Shown here piece by piece: positions 35,477-44,259 of a stretch of 64,000 bases of DNA. The notes under the pieces were generated by a model that saw only the letters and a list, made by a program, of their open reading frames with translations, was not told where the DNA came from and did not search any database. Source of the DNA: an uncultured Lachnospiraceae bacterium (GTDB lineage: Bacteria; Bacillota; Clostridia; Lachnospirales; Lachnospiraceae). Position numbers and translations under genes: made by a program. The stretch's first letter is position 1. The number at the start of each line of letters is the position of its first letter. Where the stretch lies: NCBI GenBank assembly GCA_947643615.1, contig CANRWO010000004.1:49682-113681 (forward strand), in the 5' to 3' direction.

Positions 35477-36109
35477 CTATTTTCCTATGGCTTCCTCATA
35501 GCGCTTCTGGGCCTTACGCCAATTGACCAGGCCAAACCAGCCGTCCACATAGTCGGCTCTTCTGTTCTGATACTGTAAATAATAAGCATGTTCCCAAACA
35601 TCCACCAGAAAAAGCGGTGTCAATTTATTCAGGTCCGGCACATCCTGGTTTGCGGTCTGCAGGATGGACAGCTTTCCGCCATTATCGGTCACAAGCCATG
35701 CCCAGCCGGAACCGAATTTGCTGACAGCAGCCTGTTTCATCTGCTCCTTCCACTGCTGCATGGATCCGAAGTCTCTCTCGATGGCCTCCAGGAGCAGGCC
35801 GGAAGGCTCCTGCCCCACAGGGCTCTTCATGGAATCAAAATACAGTTCGTGATTATAGACTCCGCCCCCGTTATTGCGCACGGGAGTCTGGATCGCCGCA
35901 GGCAGCTGGTCTATCCGGCGCAGCAGGTCTGACAACCCCATCTTCTGCAGTTCAGGATAATCGGACAGTGCAGCGTTGAGATTGTCCACATAAGTCTTAT
36001 AGTGCTTGTCATGGTGGAACTGCAGCGTTTCCTGGTCCAACACGGGCACCAGCGCGTCATACTCATAAGGCAGAGGTTTCACAACAAAAGGGTAGGTTTC
36101 TTCTCTCAT
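35477..36109 (-). CDS. Fe/Mn superoxide dismutase
   Basis: 210 residues of the iron/manganese SOD family, which dismutates superoxide. Metal ligands are visible in LQFHHDKHYKTYVDNLN (first His), NHELYFDSM (second His) and LFLVDVWEHAYYLQYQNRR (Asp and His). WAWLVTDNGGKLSI is the usual core strand. Metal preference cannot be decided from sequence alone. The start follows GGAGAATTTAG. An inverted repeat lies between this gene and thrH. Confidence 0.95.
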   Translation of the reverse strand: MREETYPFVVKPLPYEYDALVPVLDQETLQFHHDKHYKTYVDNLNAALSDYPELQKMGLSDLLRRIDQLPAAIQTPVRNNGGGVYNHELYFDSMKSPVGQEPSGLLLEAIERDFGSMQQWKEQMKQAAVSKFGSGWAWLVTDNGGKLSILQTANQDVPDLNKLTPLFLVDVWEHAYYLQYQNRRADYVDGWFGLVNWRKAQKRYEEAIGK

Positions 36110-36128
36110 AATCTAAATTCTCCTATAT

Positions 36129-36175
36129 AAAAAAGAAAAGTTTACATGGTTGAGTATATTTTATGCAAACTTTTC
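36129..36175 (-). terminator. AT-rich hairpin with U tract after thrH
   Basis: GAAAAGTTT and AAACTTTTC form a 9-bp inverted repeat at 36135-36143 and 36167-36175. On the minus strand it is followed by TTTTTTATA. It may terminate the thrH transcript, or act as an operator for the SOD gene 20 bases further on. Confidence 0.5.
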
Positions 36176-36227
36176 CATTTTATTCAATTAGGAAAACAGA
36201 TTCATTTAAAAACCGGAATCACTGCCC

Positions 36228-36827
36228 TTACAGCACTGCCTTAATTGCCTCCATCAGCTCCTCATAGGTCTCGTAAGCAGGCAGTTCCGGGTTATCTGCT
36301 TTGATCCTTTCGGTGCTCTTAAACAGGAACCCTGCCTTGCCTGCTTTGATCATGCCAAGGTCATTGTAACTGTCGCCGCTGGCGATGGTCTCATAGCCGA
36401 TGGACTGCAGCGCCTTCACGGTGGTGAGCTTGGAGTTCTCTATGCGCATTTTAAAACCTGTGATCTCCCCGTCATCCGCTACCTCCAGGGAATTACAGAA
36501 GATAGTGGGCCATCCGAGCTTCTTCATCAAAGGGGTGGCAAACTGGGTAAAAGTATCGCTGATGATGATCACCTGGGTCAGGGACCTCAGTTCATCCAGA
36601 AATTCCTTCGCCCCGGGGATGGGGTCTATTTTCGCAATGGTCTCCTGGATCTCTTTCAATCCCAGTCCATGCTCCTTCAGTATACCGATACGCCACCGCA
36701 TCAGCTTATCATAATCCGGCTCATCCCGGGTAGTCCGCTTCAGTTCAGGAATACCGCTGGCCTCCGCAAATGCGATCCATATCTCGGGGACTAATACGCC
36801 CTCCAGGTCCAAACATACAATATTCAT
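36228..36827 (-). CDS. thrH: ThrH-like phosphoserine phosphatase / homoserine phosphotransferase
   Basis: 199 residues of the HAD superfamily. CLDLEGVLVPEIW is motif I (the second Asp of DxD replaced by Glu, as in ThrH), VIIISDTFTQFATPLM motif II, KLTTVKAL the motif III lysine and IASGDSYNDLGMIKAG motif IV. ThrH acts as a phosphoserine phosphatase and can transfer phosphate to homoserine. The length and start (MNIVCLDLEGV) fit the family. Single gene, upstream of SOD. Confidence 0.9.
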   Translation of the reverse strand: MNIVCLDLEGVLVPEIWIAFAEASGIPELKRTTRDEPDYDKLMRWRIGILKEHGLGLKEIQETIAKIDPIPGAKEFLDELRSLTQVIIISDTFTQFATPLMKKLGWPTIFCNSLEVADDGEITGFKMRIENSKLTTVKALQSIGYETIASGDSYNDLGMIKAGKAGFLFKSTERIKADNPELPAYETYEELMEAIKAVL

Positions 36828-36876
36828 TCCGTTCCGATTCCTTTCCGTTGTCTTATAGTTCCTTATCTATCGTTTT

Positions 36877-37809
36877 TCAAACACGCCCCAATGCGGCAGC
36901 GATGTCTTCCCGCATGGCAATCACCGCCGCCCTGGAAGCATCCGCATAGTTCTCCTCCCCGTACCGGGCATACTGTTCCTGCTGGTACGCCGCGATAATC
37001 CCCCTGGAAGAATTGACTATGGCCCCCAGGCCGTCCTCGTTGAAGAAATGTACCAGATCCGAACCTTTCCCTCCCTGCGCACCGTAACCGGGTACCAGGA
37101 TAAAGGCCTTGGGCATGACTTTCCTCATGATACGGCCCTGCTCGGGATAGGTTGCGCCTACCACGGCGCCCACATAGCTGTAATCCCCGCTCTCAGGCAT
37201 ACATTCTGCCCCCCATGCGGCCACCTGCTCCCCTACATGCTCATAAAGCGGCTTGCCGTCGATGAGCCTGTCCTGAAATTCCCCGCTGCTGGGGTTGGAG
37301 GTCTTCACCAACACAAAAATCCCTTTCTTTTCCTCTGCACAGACCTTTATGAAGGGTTTCACGCCGTCAGAACCCAGGTAAGGGTTTACCGTGACAAAAT
37401 CTTCGTCAAAGCCATAGAAAGAGCTGCTGCCTACCTGCACCTTTCCAAGATGCCCCACGGCATAAGCTTCGGAAGTGGAACCAATATCCCCCCTTTTGAC
37501 ATCGCCCACCACCACCAGGCCCTTCTCCTTACAGTAATCCACTGTCTTCTTAAATACAGCCAGTCCGGGAATGCCATATTGCTCATACATGGCAATCTGG
37601 GGTTTCACTGCCGGAATCAGGTCGCTGACCGCGTCTACGATTCCCTTATTAAACTGCCACAGCGCCTCTGCCGCGCCCTCCAGTGTCTCTCCGTATTCCG
37701 CAAACGCCGCCTTCTTTATAAATTCCGGCACAAACTTCATCAAAGGATCCAACCCTACTACAATAGGTGCATTGGTTTTCCGGATATTAGCAATCAGTTG
37801 ATTGATCAT
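36877..37809 (-). CDS. pyrF: Orotidine 5'-phosphate decarboxylase (PyrF, type 2)
   Basis: About 310 residues, the longer subfamily 2. IVVGLDP is the first substrate-binding motif, GLVVVGDVKRGDIGSTSEAYAV holds the catalytic D-x-K-x-x-D, and VGATYPEQG, VPGYGAQGG and NSSRGIIAAY are the later phosphate-binding loops. It decarboxylates OMP to UMP. The ATG at 37809 follows AGGGAGGCTTAT; the earlier ATG lacks a ribosome site. No other pyrimidine gene is adjacent. Confidence 0.95.
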   Translation of the reverse strand: MINQLIANIRKTNAPIVVGLDPLMKFVPEFIKKAAFAEYGETLEGAAEALWQFNKGIVDAVSDLIPAVKPQIAMYEQYGIPGLAVFKKTVDYCKEKGLVVVGDVKRGDIGSTSEAYAVGHLGKVQVGSSSFYGFDEDFVTVNPYLGSDGVKPFIKVCAEEKKGIFVLVKTSNPSSGEFQDRLIDGKPLYEHVGEQVAAWGAECMPESGDYSYVGAVVGATYPEQGRIMRKVMPKAFILVPGYGAQGGKGSDLVHFFNEDGLGAIVNSSRGIIAAYQQEQYARYGEENYADASRAAVIAMREDIAAALGRV

Positions 37810-37874
37810 ATAAGCCTCCCTAAACTCTGTTAATGTGTATACCCATATGCCCGCTTCGGCAGGCACGGCCTGCC

Positions 37875-40268
37875 TTATGCCAGTGTCCTGGCCGTTTGCA
37901 GCTGATCCGCATATTTCCTGATGTTGGAAACATTGACATATTTCTTATGTTTCTCACCATCCACCACTACCAGCGACGGCGCCTGCATGACACCGTAACG
38001 CCCCGCCAGCTCCATATTTTCCTCGGCATCGATCAAGACATAATTCATGCCCTTCAAAAGCTCCTTGGCAATCTTACAGTTCGGGCAAGTCTTCGTGGTG
38101 AAAAGGTATTTGATGCCCTTTGGTTCCTCCACGCTTACTTCCACATCCTCCCTGCAGCCGGAAAGAGTGACCAGGCTGCTTGTAGGGCGTTTCTCCACGG
38201 AATTCGCCACATCATATTCCGTTCTGTTGGCATATTCCTGCAGTTTACCGTCATTCCAGTTCTGCACCGGGCGGTAGTACCCCGTGATCCGGCTGTACAC
38301 CTCTGTCCTGGCGCCGCAGTGAGGGCATACCTTCACTTCCCCTGACAGATAGCCGTGTTCCCTGCAGATAGAATAAGTAGGGGACAGAGTATAGTAGGGC
38401 AGCTTATAGTTGTTGGCAATGGTACGCACCAGCGCTGCCGCAGCCTTCCAGTCCGGAAGCTTCTCCCCCAGGAATGCGTGGAACACTGTCCCGGAAGTAT
38501 ACAGGGTCTGCAGACCATCCTGGATATCCAGTGCATCGAAGATGTCCGCAGTGTAATCCACCGGCAAATGGGAAGAATTTGTATAATAAGGCGTATCCCC
38601 CGGTTTTCCCGCCGTCTTTATGGCAGGCCATCTCTTTCTGTCATGCTTGGCCAGACGGTAAGCGGTGCTTTCTGCGGGGGTAGCCTCCAGATTATAAAGG
38701 TCACCGTACCGCTCCTGATAATCGGACAGACGCTCCCTCATATGGTTCAAAACCTTCTTCGCAAAAGCCTGTGTTTTCCCGCTGGCCATATCCCCGCGGA
38801 GCCAGTTCGCATTTAACCCTACCTCATTCATCCCGATCAGTCCGATGGTGGAAAAATGATTGTCAAAGGAACCCAAATATCTCTTTGTATAAGGATACAA
38901 CCCCTCCGCAAGGAGCCTGGAGATCACATCCCTCTTAATCTTTAAGGAACGCGCCGCAATATCCATCATATGGTTCAGACGCGTAAAGAACTCGTCCTCA
39001 TTGGCTGACAGATACGCGATCCGGGGCAGATTTACAGTGACCACGCCCACGCTCCCGGTGCTCTCCCCGGAGCCGAAATATCCTCCCGTCTTCTTCCTCA
39101 GTTCCCGCAGGTCCAGACGAAGCCGGCAGCACATGCTGCGGACATCGCTGGGTTCCATATCCGAATTGATATAATTAGAAAAATAAGGTGTGCCGTACTT
39201 TGAAGTCATCTCGAACAGCAACCTGTTGTTCTCCGTGTCGGACCAGTCAAAATCTTTCGTGATAGAGTAAGTGGGAATAGGGTACTGGAAACCCCTGCCG
39301 TCGGAATCTCCCTCGATCATGGTCTCGATAAACGCCTTGTTGACCATGTCCATTTCCTTCTTACAATCCTTATATCTAAAATCCATCTCCCGGCCGCCCA
39401 CAATGGCAGGCAGCTCCGCCAGGTCATCCGGCACCGTCCAGTCCAGGGTAATATTGGAGAAAGGAGCCTGTGTCCCCCAGCGGCTGGGAGTATTCACACC
39501 GTATATAAACGTTTCCACACATTTCTTCACGTCATAATAGCTTAAGTTGTCCGCTTTCACGAACGGCGCAAGGTATGTGTCAAAGGAGGAGAACGCCTGG
39601 GCGCCGGCCCATTCATTCTGCATGATCCCCAGGAAATTCACCATCTGGTTGCACAGCACCGACAAATGCCTGGCAGGGGCGGAGGTGATCTTCCCTGTGA
39701 TCCCGCCCAACCCTTCCTTGATCAGCTGCTTCAGGGACCATCCGGCACAGTAACCGGTCAGCATGGACAGGTCATGGATATGGATGTCCGCATTTCTGTG
39801 GGCCGCGGCAATCTCTTCGTCATAAATCTCAGAAAGCCAGTAATTTGCCGTGACGGCGCCGGAATTGCTTAAAATCAAGCCCCCCACGGAATAGGTGACA
39901 GTGGAATTTTCTTTTACACGCCAGTCTTCCACTTTAACATAGCCGTTCACTACTTCTTTATAGTCCAAAATGGTGGAGGTCATGGTACGCAACTTCTCAC
40001 GCTGCTTGCGGTACAAAATATAAGCCTTTGCCACTTCCTCATAACCTGCCTGCCCGAGGACACGTTCCACACTGTCCTGGATATCCTCCACATGGATGGA
40101 CTCCTCCTTCACCTTATCCTGAAAATCGGCAGTCACACGTAACGCCAGCAGATCAATGATATCATTGGTGTAGCTTTTCCGGGTGGCAGTAAACGCTTTC
40201 ATGATCACATCATTGATTTTTGTCAGCGTAAATTCCGCCTTCTCCCCGTCTCTTTTGATTACCTGCAT
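37875..40268 (-). CDS. nrdD: Anaerobic ribonucleoside-triphosphate reductase with C-terminal redoxin domain
   Basis: About 797 residues. The N-terminal ATP cone (VIKRDGEKAEFTLTKINDVI) is followed by the ten-stranded barrel with an active-site Cys in RSMCCRLRLDL, then HGYLSGEVKVCPHCGART (zinc site) and RITGYYRPVQNWNDGK (glycyl radical loop). After residue 720 a thioredoxin/glutaredoxin-like domain is fused: TKTCPNCKIAKELL has the CxxC and QAPSLVVVDG the cis-Pro. The redoxin fusion suggests a thiol-driven rather than formate-driven enzyme; this is inference. NrdG activase is not in the window. The ATG at 40268 follows AAAGGGAGG. Confidence 0.93.
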   Translation of the reverse strand: MQVIKRDGEKAEFTLTKINDVIMKAFTATRKSYTNDIIDLLALRVTADFQDKVKEESIHVEDIQDSVERVLGQAGYEEVAKAYILYRKQREKLRTMTSTILDYKEVVNGYVKVEDWRVKENSTVTYSVGGLILSNSGAVTANYWLSEIYDEEIAAAHRNADIHIHDLSMLTGYCAGWSLKQLIKEGLGGITGKITSAPARHLSVLCNQMVNFLGIMQNEWAGAQAFSSFDTYLAPFVKADNLSYYDVKKCVETFIYGVNTPSRWGTQAPFSNITLDWTVPDDLAELPAIVGGREMDFRYKDCKKEMDMVNKAFIETMIEGDSDGRGFQYPIPTYSITKDFDWSDTENNRLLFEMTSKYGTPYFSNYINSDMEPSDVRSMCCRLRLDLRELRKKTGGYFGSGESTGSVGVVTVNLPRIAYLSANEDEFFTRLNHMMDIAARSLKIKRDVISRLLAEGLYPYTKRYLGSFDNHFSTIGLIGMNEVGLNANWLRGDMASGKTQAFAKKVLNHMRERLSDYQERYGDLYNLEATPAESTAYRLAKHDRKRWPAIKTAGKPGDTPYYTNSSHLPVDYTADIFDALDIQDGLQTLYTSGTVFHAFLGEKLPDWKAAAALVRTIANNYKLPYYTLSPTYSICREHGYLSGEVKVCPHCGARTEVYSRITGYYRPVQNWNDGKLQEYANRTEYDVANSVEKRPTSSLVTLSGCREDVEVSVEEPKGIKYLFTTKTCPNCKIAKELLKGMNYVLIDAEENMELAGRYGVMQAPSLVVVDGEKHKKYVNVSNIRKYADQLQTARTLA

Positions 40269-40315
40269 GAAATAGGACCTCCCTTTGCGGAAATAAATTT
40301 TTCCCAATTAGTATA

Positions 40316-40344
40316 AATCTATCATCCTTTTGGGTAAAAGTCAA
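40316..40344 (-). promoter_or_regulatory. Promoter of nrdD
   Basis: TTGACT (40344-40339), 17-base spacer, TAGATT (40321-40316) on the minus strand, about 50 bases before the start codon. Confidence 0.7.
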
Positions 40345-40351
40345 TGTGTAC

Positions 40352-40397
40352 ATACAAGATATAGTGTTATCGGTATACATAGATAATATCATAGTAT
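40352..40397 (-). promoter_or_regulatory. Pair of NrdR-type boxes upstream of nrdD
   Basis: On the minus strand ACACTATATCTTGTAT (40367-40352) and ATACTATGATATTATC (40397-40382) each resemble the NrdR consensus acaCwAtATaTwGtgt. Their centres are 30 bp apart, as expected for the paired boxes bound by the NrdR repressor. They sit directly upstream of the -35. Confidence 0.7.
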
Positions 40398-40451
40398 CGG
40401 CAGCAACCCAGCCTGGATAATCCCTCTGCCAGAACGGCAAATTTTAACCTG

Positions 40452-41558
40452 TTACCTGGTAGACAGGAAATCCAGTTCCCGCCTGGCCTGTTCATCATCA
40501 GGGTAATTTTTCATATAATTGGTCAGGAGCGCGTATGCCTGCTCATACTCCCCCAGATATTCATATGCCACGATCTCATTGTAGGCCAGGGACTGCAGCA
40601 TGGAATTGTCCTCCAGCTGCATACCTGCCTGGAACGCAGCAAGGGCATTCCCGTATTCCCCCTTTGCCAGCTCACACAAACCCAATTGGTTATAAACTTC
40701 CGCATTCCCGTCGTATTTGGACAGATAACTGTTGTAGACATTTGATGCATAATTGTAATCTCCGGTAGCCTCATAGGCCCGCCCCAGATAAAGGTAGCTG
40801 TCAACACCGCCTTTATCTTTTGCCGCCTCCAGGGCCAGATAAGCTTTCTGGTATTCCTCCAAATAGTAATAGATCCTACCGGTGACATAGGTGTCCATGG
40901 ATTTATCGCCGGATGCCAGCGCCGTCTCCAAATATGCCTGCCCCGTCTCTTTATAACCGAAATCCTCCAGCACCTCATAAATCTTGATCAGGCGGTCATA
41001 GTTTTTAGGCTCCATGGAGATCACCTGGTCAAAATCCGCCTTCGCCCCCTCAAAATCGGAGAGGTTCAGACGCACATTTCCCCTCAGGAAATAAGCCTCC
41101 TTCTCATTACCCCGCAGTGCAAGGATAGCATCATAGGTATCTTCCGCCTCCTGGTACATCCCACTCTTCACATAGGCAGCCGCCATATAATAATTCAGGT
41201 CAAAATCAACGTTTTCCACAAGTCCGTTGCTGGAGGAAAGAGCCTGCCGGAAACAGGCCACCGCCTGTTCGTAGTCCGTCATGCCCATATATGCGATTCC
41301 TCTTCCACGGTTAACCAATCTGATATTTGCACCGCTGTTTTCCGCTTCCTCAAACTGCGCCAAAGCTCCTTCGTAATCCAATGATTGCACCAGGGCCATG
41401 GCATTCTGCAACGCCTCGTTCTTCTCCCCGCACCCGGTAAGGACAGCCGCCAAAACGGCGCAGCAGGCCATACATACCCATTTTCTTATAAAAACATCCC
41501 TGCTTATCCTGTATCGAATCTTTCCGTTTTGTCTTTTTCTTTCCACATTTACTCCCAT
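40452..41558 (-). CDS. TPR-repeat lipoprotein
   Basis: 368 residues. A signal segment ending in AAVLTGCGEKNE is a lipobox, so the protein is predicted to be lipidated and outer-face membrane-anchored. The rest is about nine tetratricopeptide repeats (for example DYEQAVACFRQALSSSNG, MYQEAEDTYDAILALRGN, NYASNVYNSYLSKYDG). Such repeats bind partner proteins; no partner is evident. A GTG at 41546 with GGGAG upstream may be the real start instead of the ATG at 41558. A duplicated hairpin element lies directly upstream. Confidence 0.85.
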   Translation of the reverse strand: MGVNVERKRQNGKIRYRISRDVFIRKWVCMACCAVLAAVLTGCGEKNEALQNAMALVQSLDYEGALAQFEEAENSGANIRLVNRGRGIAYMGMTDYEQAVACFRQALSSSNGLVENVDFDLNYYMAAAYVKSGMYQEAEDTYDAILALRGNEKEAYFLRGNVRLNLSDFEGAKADFDQVISMEPKNYDRLIKIYEVLEDFGYKETGQAYLETALASGDKSMDTYVTGRIYYYLEEYQKAYLALEAAKDKGGVDSYLYLGRAYEATGDYNYASNVYNSYLSKYDGNAEVYNQLGLCELAKGEYGNALAAFQAGMQLEDNSMLQSLAYNEIVAYEYLGEYEQAYALLTNYMKNYPDDEQARRELDFLSTR

Positions 41559-41618
41559 TCGCCCGCTTTAGCGGGCACTCATTTCAAGATGTGAAACTTA
41601 GCACTTCTCCGCAAAGCA
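41558..41618. repeat. 61-bp intergenic hairpin repeat, copy 1
   Basis: Begins TTCGCCCGCTTTAGCGGGC (a perfect 7-bp GC-rich stem), then ATTTCAAGATGTGAAACTT and CTTCTCCGCAAAGCA. Nearly identical to copy 2, 105 bp further on. Confidence 0.9.
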
Positions 41619-41662
41619 GCCTTTACTGCGAGCGGCTAGAAGTGCTTTTCACATTAACCCCG

Positions 41663-41723
41663 TTCGCCCGCTTTAGCGGGCATTCATTTCAAAATGTGAA
41701 ACTTAGCGCTTCTCCGCAAAGCA
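41663..41723. repeat. 61-bp intergenic hairpin repeat, copy 2
   Basis: Same 61 bp as copy 1 with three or so substitutions. The 44 bp between the copies (GAGCGGCTAGAAGTGCTTTT...) can pair back with the AGCACTTCT and GTGAAA of copy 1 to make a larger stem. Confidence 0.9.
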
Positions 41724-41746
41724 CCTCATTCCCCTGTCTGCATTCC

Positions 41747-42178
41747 CTAATCCAGCTGTGACGTACAATGGGGGCACCGGATGGCGTCGATGGCAATCTC
41801 ACTCTTGCAAAACGGACACTTTTTGGTAGTCGGCGCAGCAGGCGCTTCTTTCTTGTGTGAAAGCTTGTCCCCGATGGCGTTGATCCCCTTGACCAGCAGG
41901 AAAATAACTAACGCCGTTATCAGGAAGTTGATCACAGCCGTAATAAAATTCCCATAATTCAGCACAGGGGCGTTTTCCCCGCTCCCCAGCGTCACATACA
42001 GATTGCTGAAATCAGTCCCCCCGAAAATCCCCAGCAGAGGAGTCAAAATATCCTGGTTCAGCGAAGTCACAATCGAAGTAAACGCCCCGCCTACAATGAC
42101 GCCCACTGCCATGTCCATCACGTTTCCACGCATAATAAACTTTTTAAATTCCGCTATCAGTCCTTTTCCCTTACTCAT
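41747..42178 (-). CDS. mscL: Large-conductance mechanosensitive channel with C-terminal zinc ribbon
   Basis: 143 residues. LIAEFKKFIMRGNVMDMAVGVIVGGAF is the conserved N-terminal helix and first pore segment, and NYGNFITAVINFLITALVIFLLVKGIN the second; the channel opens under membrane tension to release solutes. Instead of the usual short helical bundle alone, the C-terminus ends in KKCPFCKSEIAIDAIRCPHC, a two-CxxC zinc-ribbon. The start follows AGGAAAAGCCAAAAC and reads MSKGKGL. Confidence 0.95.
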   Translation of the reverse strand: MSKGKGLIAEFKKFIMRGNVMDMAVGVIVGGAFTSIVTSLNQDILTPLLGIFGGTDFSNLYVTLGSGENAPVLNYGNFITAVINFLITALVIFLLVKGINAIGDKLSHKKEAPAAPTTKKCPFCKSEIAIDAIRCPHCTSQLD

Positions 42179-42456
42179 GTTTTGGCTTTTCCTTTCTTTT
42201 TGCCCGATTGGCTGTTATAACATTTCCATCTATATCTATTATTGTTCTATTTTCCTGTAAGCAACCGCTCTGTTTGCAATATTTACCTGCCATCCCCAAT
42301 GTATACTTCTTGCCTTATTTTCAGCGGATATCCAATTCCGGAAAGGGCGCTGCCTATTACGGCTCAACGGAATGGCGCTTCCGGCATACGGTGCAGAACG
42401 GCAAATAAATGCGTCCACAGCTATAATAGTAACACAAGAAACTGTCCTTCACAAGA
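42179..42456. other. Divergent intergenic region mscL / DUF4317
   Basis: About 280 bases before the plus-strand promoter. I see no ORF, RNA gene or strong hairpin. Confidence 0.5.
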
Positions 42457-42460
42457 GTGC

Positions 42461-42489
42461 TTGCCCACTTTTCAAAATTGGGTTATACT
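42461..42489 (+). promoter_or_regulatory. Promoter of the DUF4317 gene
   Basis: TTGCCC (42461-42466), 17-base spacer and TATACT (42484-42489), about 90 bases before the start codon. Confidence 0.7.
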
Positions 42490-42576
42490 TACGTGAGAAG
42501 AACGCCGGCGCACCGTTCCCGCCCAAGACAGAAGCAAAGTAACGCCGGCGACGGACAAGAAAGGCACAGGTACAAT

Positions 42577-43722
42577 ATGACAAAACAGGAAATTTCCGAG
42601 ATCAAGAAACTCCTCACCCAGAAAAACTGCTCCATCACCAGGATCTGCGGCTGTTACGTGGACGGTGAGAAAAATAAGAAAACAGAATTAAAGCAGGCAT
42701 TTCTGGCTCTGCCTGAGGAGGAAATGTTTAAATATTTTGAAATTCTGCGCAAGACGCTCTCCGGCACACTTGGGAAGAATCTTCTGACATTGGATTTCCC
42801 CCTGGCCAGCGAGGAGGAAGGGGGTTCCCAGGAATTCCTGCTGCGTCTCAGGGACAGCAAGTTGAAGGACGATGCACTGCTGGAGGAATTTTATGATAAA
42901 ATTATCTCTACCTATGAATATGTGGGAAATTATCTGATCCTTCTGGTGCATGATGCCTATGATGTCCCCGGCAAGGCCTCAGACGGGATGGAGATGGAGG
43001 ATGCCTCCGATGAAGTTTATGAATACATACTGGCCTGCATCTGTCCTGTAGATCTTTCCAAACCCGGCCTCAGCTATAACGCGGTGGAGAATACCTTCCA
43101 GAACCGGATCCGTGATTGGGTGGTGGGACTCCCTGAGACCGGCTTTCTGTTCCCCGCCTTTAACGACAGGTGCTCGGATATCCACAGCACACTTTATTAT
43201 ACCAAGGATGCGGAGGAGCTGAAAGAAGGCTTTGTGGAGCAGCTTCTGGGCTGCCCTCTGCCGCTCACCGCAGGCAGCCAGAAAGAAACTTTCCAGGCAA
43301 TCATTGAAGAGACCCTGGGGGAAACCTGTGATATTGAGATCGTAAAAAGTATTCATGATACCCTTACCGAGATGGCGGAGGAACACAAGGAAGAACCAAC
43401 GCCGCTGGTGCTGGATAAGAACGAAGTCAAGACTATCCTGGCAAACAGCGGCGTTGCAAACGATAAGCTGGAACAGTTCGACCGCTTCTATGATGAAACG
43501 GCCGGGGAGCAAACCTCCCTTTTGGCAAACAATGTCATGAACGCCCGGACTTTCGAGATCAAAACCCCTGATGTGGTGGTCAAAGTAAGTCCCGGCCGTA
43601 CCGACTTAATCGAGACACGTAACATCAATGGCCGTGACTGCCTGGTGATTGCCCTGGACGGCAATGTAGTAGTCAACGGCATCAACGTGCGTTCCGTCCC
43701 TGACCCTGGTGAATCTCTCTGA
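42577..43722 (+). CDS. DUF4317 family protein
   Basis: About 381 residues. The N-terminal TKQEISEIKKLLTQKNCSITRICGCYVDGEK is characteristic of the DUF4317 family, found widely in Clostridia and without known function. No membrane segment or signal peptide; the protein is acidic and probably cytoplasmic. The ATG at 42577 is chosen over the upstream frame because it begins at the family start, with AAAGG about 12 bases before. It is convergent with the ECF transporter gene, whose stop abuts its own. Confidence 0.85.
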   Translation: MTKQEISEIKKLLTQKNCSITRICGCYVDGEKNKKTELKQAFLALPEEEMFKYFEILRKTLSGTLGKNLLTLDFPLASEEEGGSQEFLLRLRDSKLKDDALLEEFYDKIISTYEYVGNYLILLVHDAYDVPGKASDGMEMEDASDEVYEYILACICPVDLSKPGLSYNAVENTFQNRIRDWVVGLPETGFLFPAFNDRCSDIHSTLYYTKDAEELKEGFVEQLLGCPLPLTAGSQKETFQAIIEETLGETCDIEIVKSIHDTLTEMAEEHKEEPTPLVLDKNEVKTILANSGVANDKLEQFDRFYDETAGEQTSLLANNVMNARTFEIKTPDVVVKVSPGRTDLIETRNINGRDCLVIALDGNVVVNGINVRSVPDPGESL

Positions 43723-44259
43723 TTACCCTTTTTGCGTATTTCCTTCCGCAAGCCTCAGCGCCATAGTGATTGGCAGGACCAGGATCCCGCAGAAAAAATT
43801 GCTGATGCCGTGGATGCAGTCCATGGGCAGGCCTGCCAGGATCCAGGCTGCCATCCCCTTGAAGCTCAGTCCGTACAGCAGCGCCTGGGCAGGGGCATAC
43901 AATGTGCCAAACAAAAACCCGTGCATGGCGCACACTGACATATACACAAAAGGGCGTATCTTTTTCGGCATTTTCTCCGGAAGAAGCATAACTGCACCCC
44001 AGAGGACCGTCCACAGATACAGATATGGTATCCACCATGTGGCAAAACCGCTGAATATACCGTTCAAGAGCACATAAATATAAATCGGGTACAGCGCCTT
44101 CTTCCGGTAAACCACCGTAAACGCCACGGTAAATACGCCCAACAGATGAATGTTGGGCAGTACCTCCATAATAAACTTGGATATATACATGACCGCGCCA
44201 AGCATTCCAAACACGGCCATTTCCCTGACGGTAAGCTTCATGCCCCTCATCCCCGTCAC
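43723..44259 (-). CDS. ECF transporter S component, probably cobalamin or related corrinoid
   Basis: 178 residues with six hydrophobic segments. LTVREMAVFGMLGAVMYISKFIMEVLPNIHLLG is the usual S-component start, with the AxxxA-like contact motif for the T subunit less clear. S components bind a vitamin and rely on shared EcfA/EcfT subunits, which are encoded elsewhere. It overlaps the DUF4430 lipoprotein gene (ATGA), and a cobalamin riboswitch lies upstream, which suggests B12 or a precursor as ligand. That specificity is inferred from context only. Confidence 0.82.
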   Translation of the reverse strand: MTGMRGMKLTVREMAVFGMLGAVMYISKFIMEVLPNIHLLGVFTVAFTVVYRKKALYPIYIYVLLNGIFSGFATWWIPYLYLWTVLWGAVMLLPEKMPKKIRPFVYMSVCAMHGFLFGTLYAPAQALLYGLSFKGMAAWILAGLPMDCIHGISNFFCGILVLPITMALRLAEGNTQKG

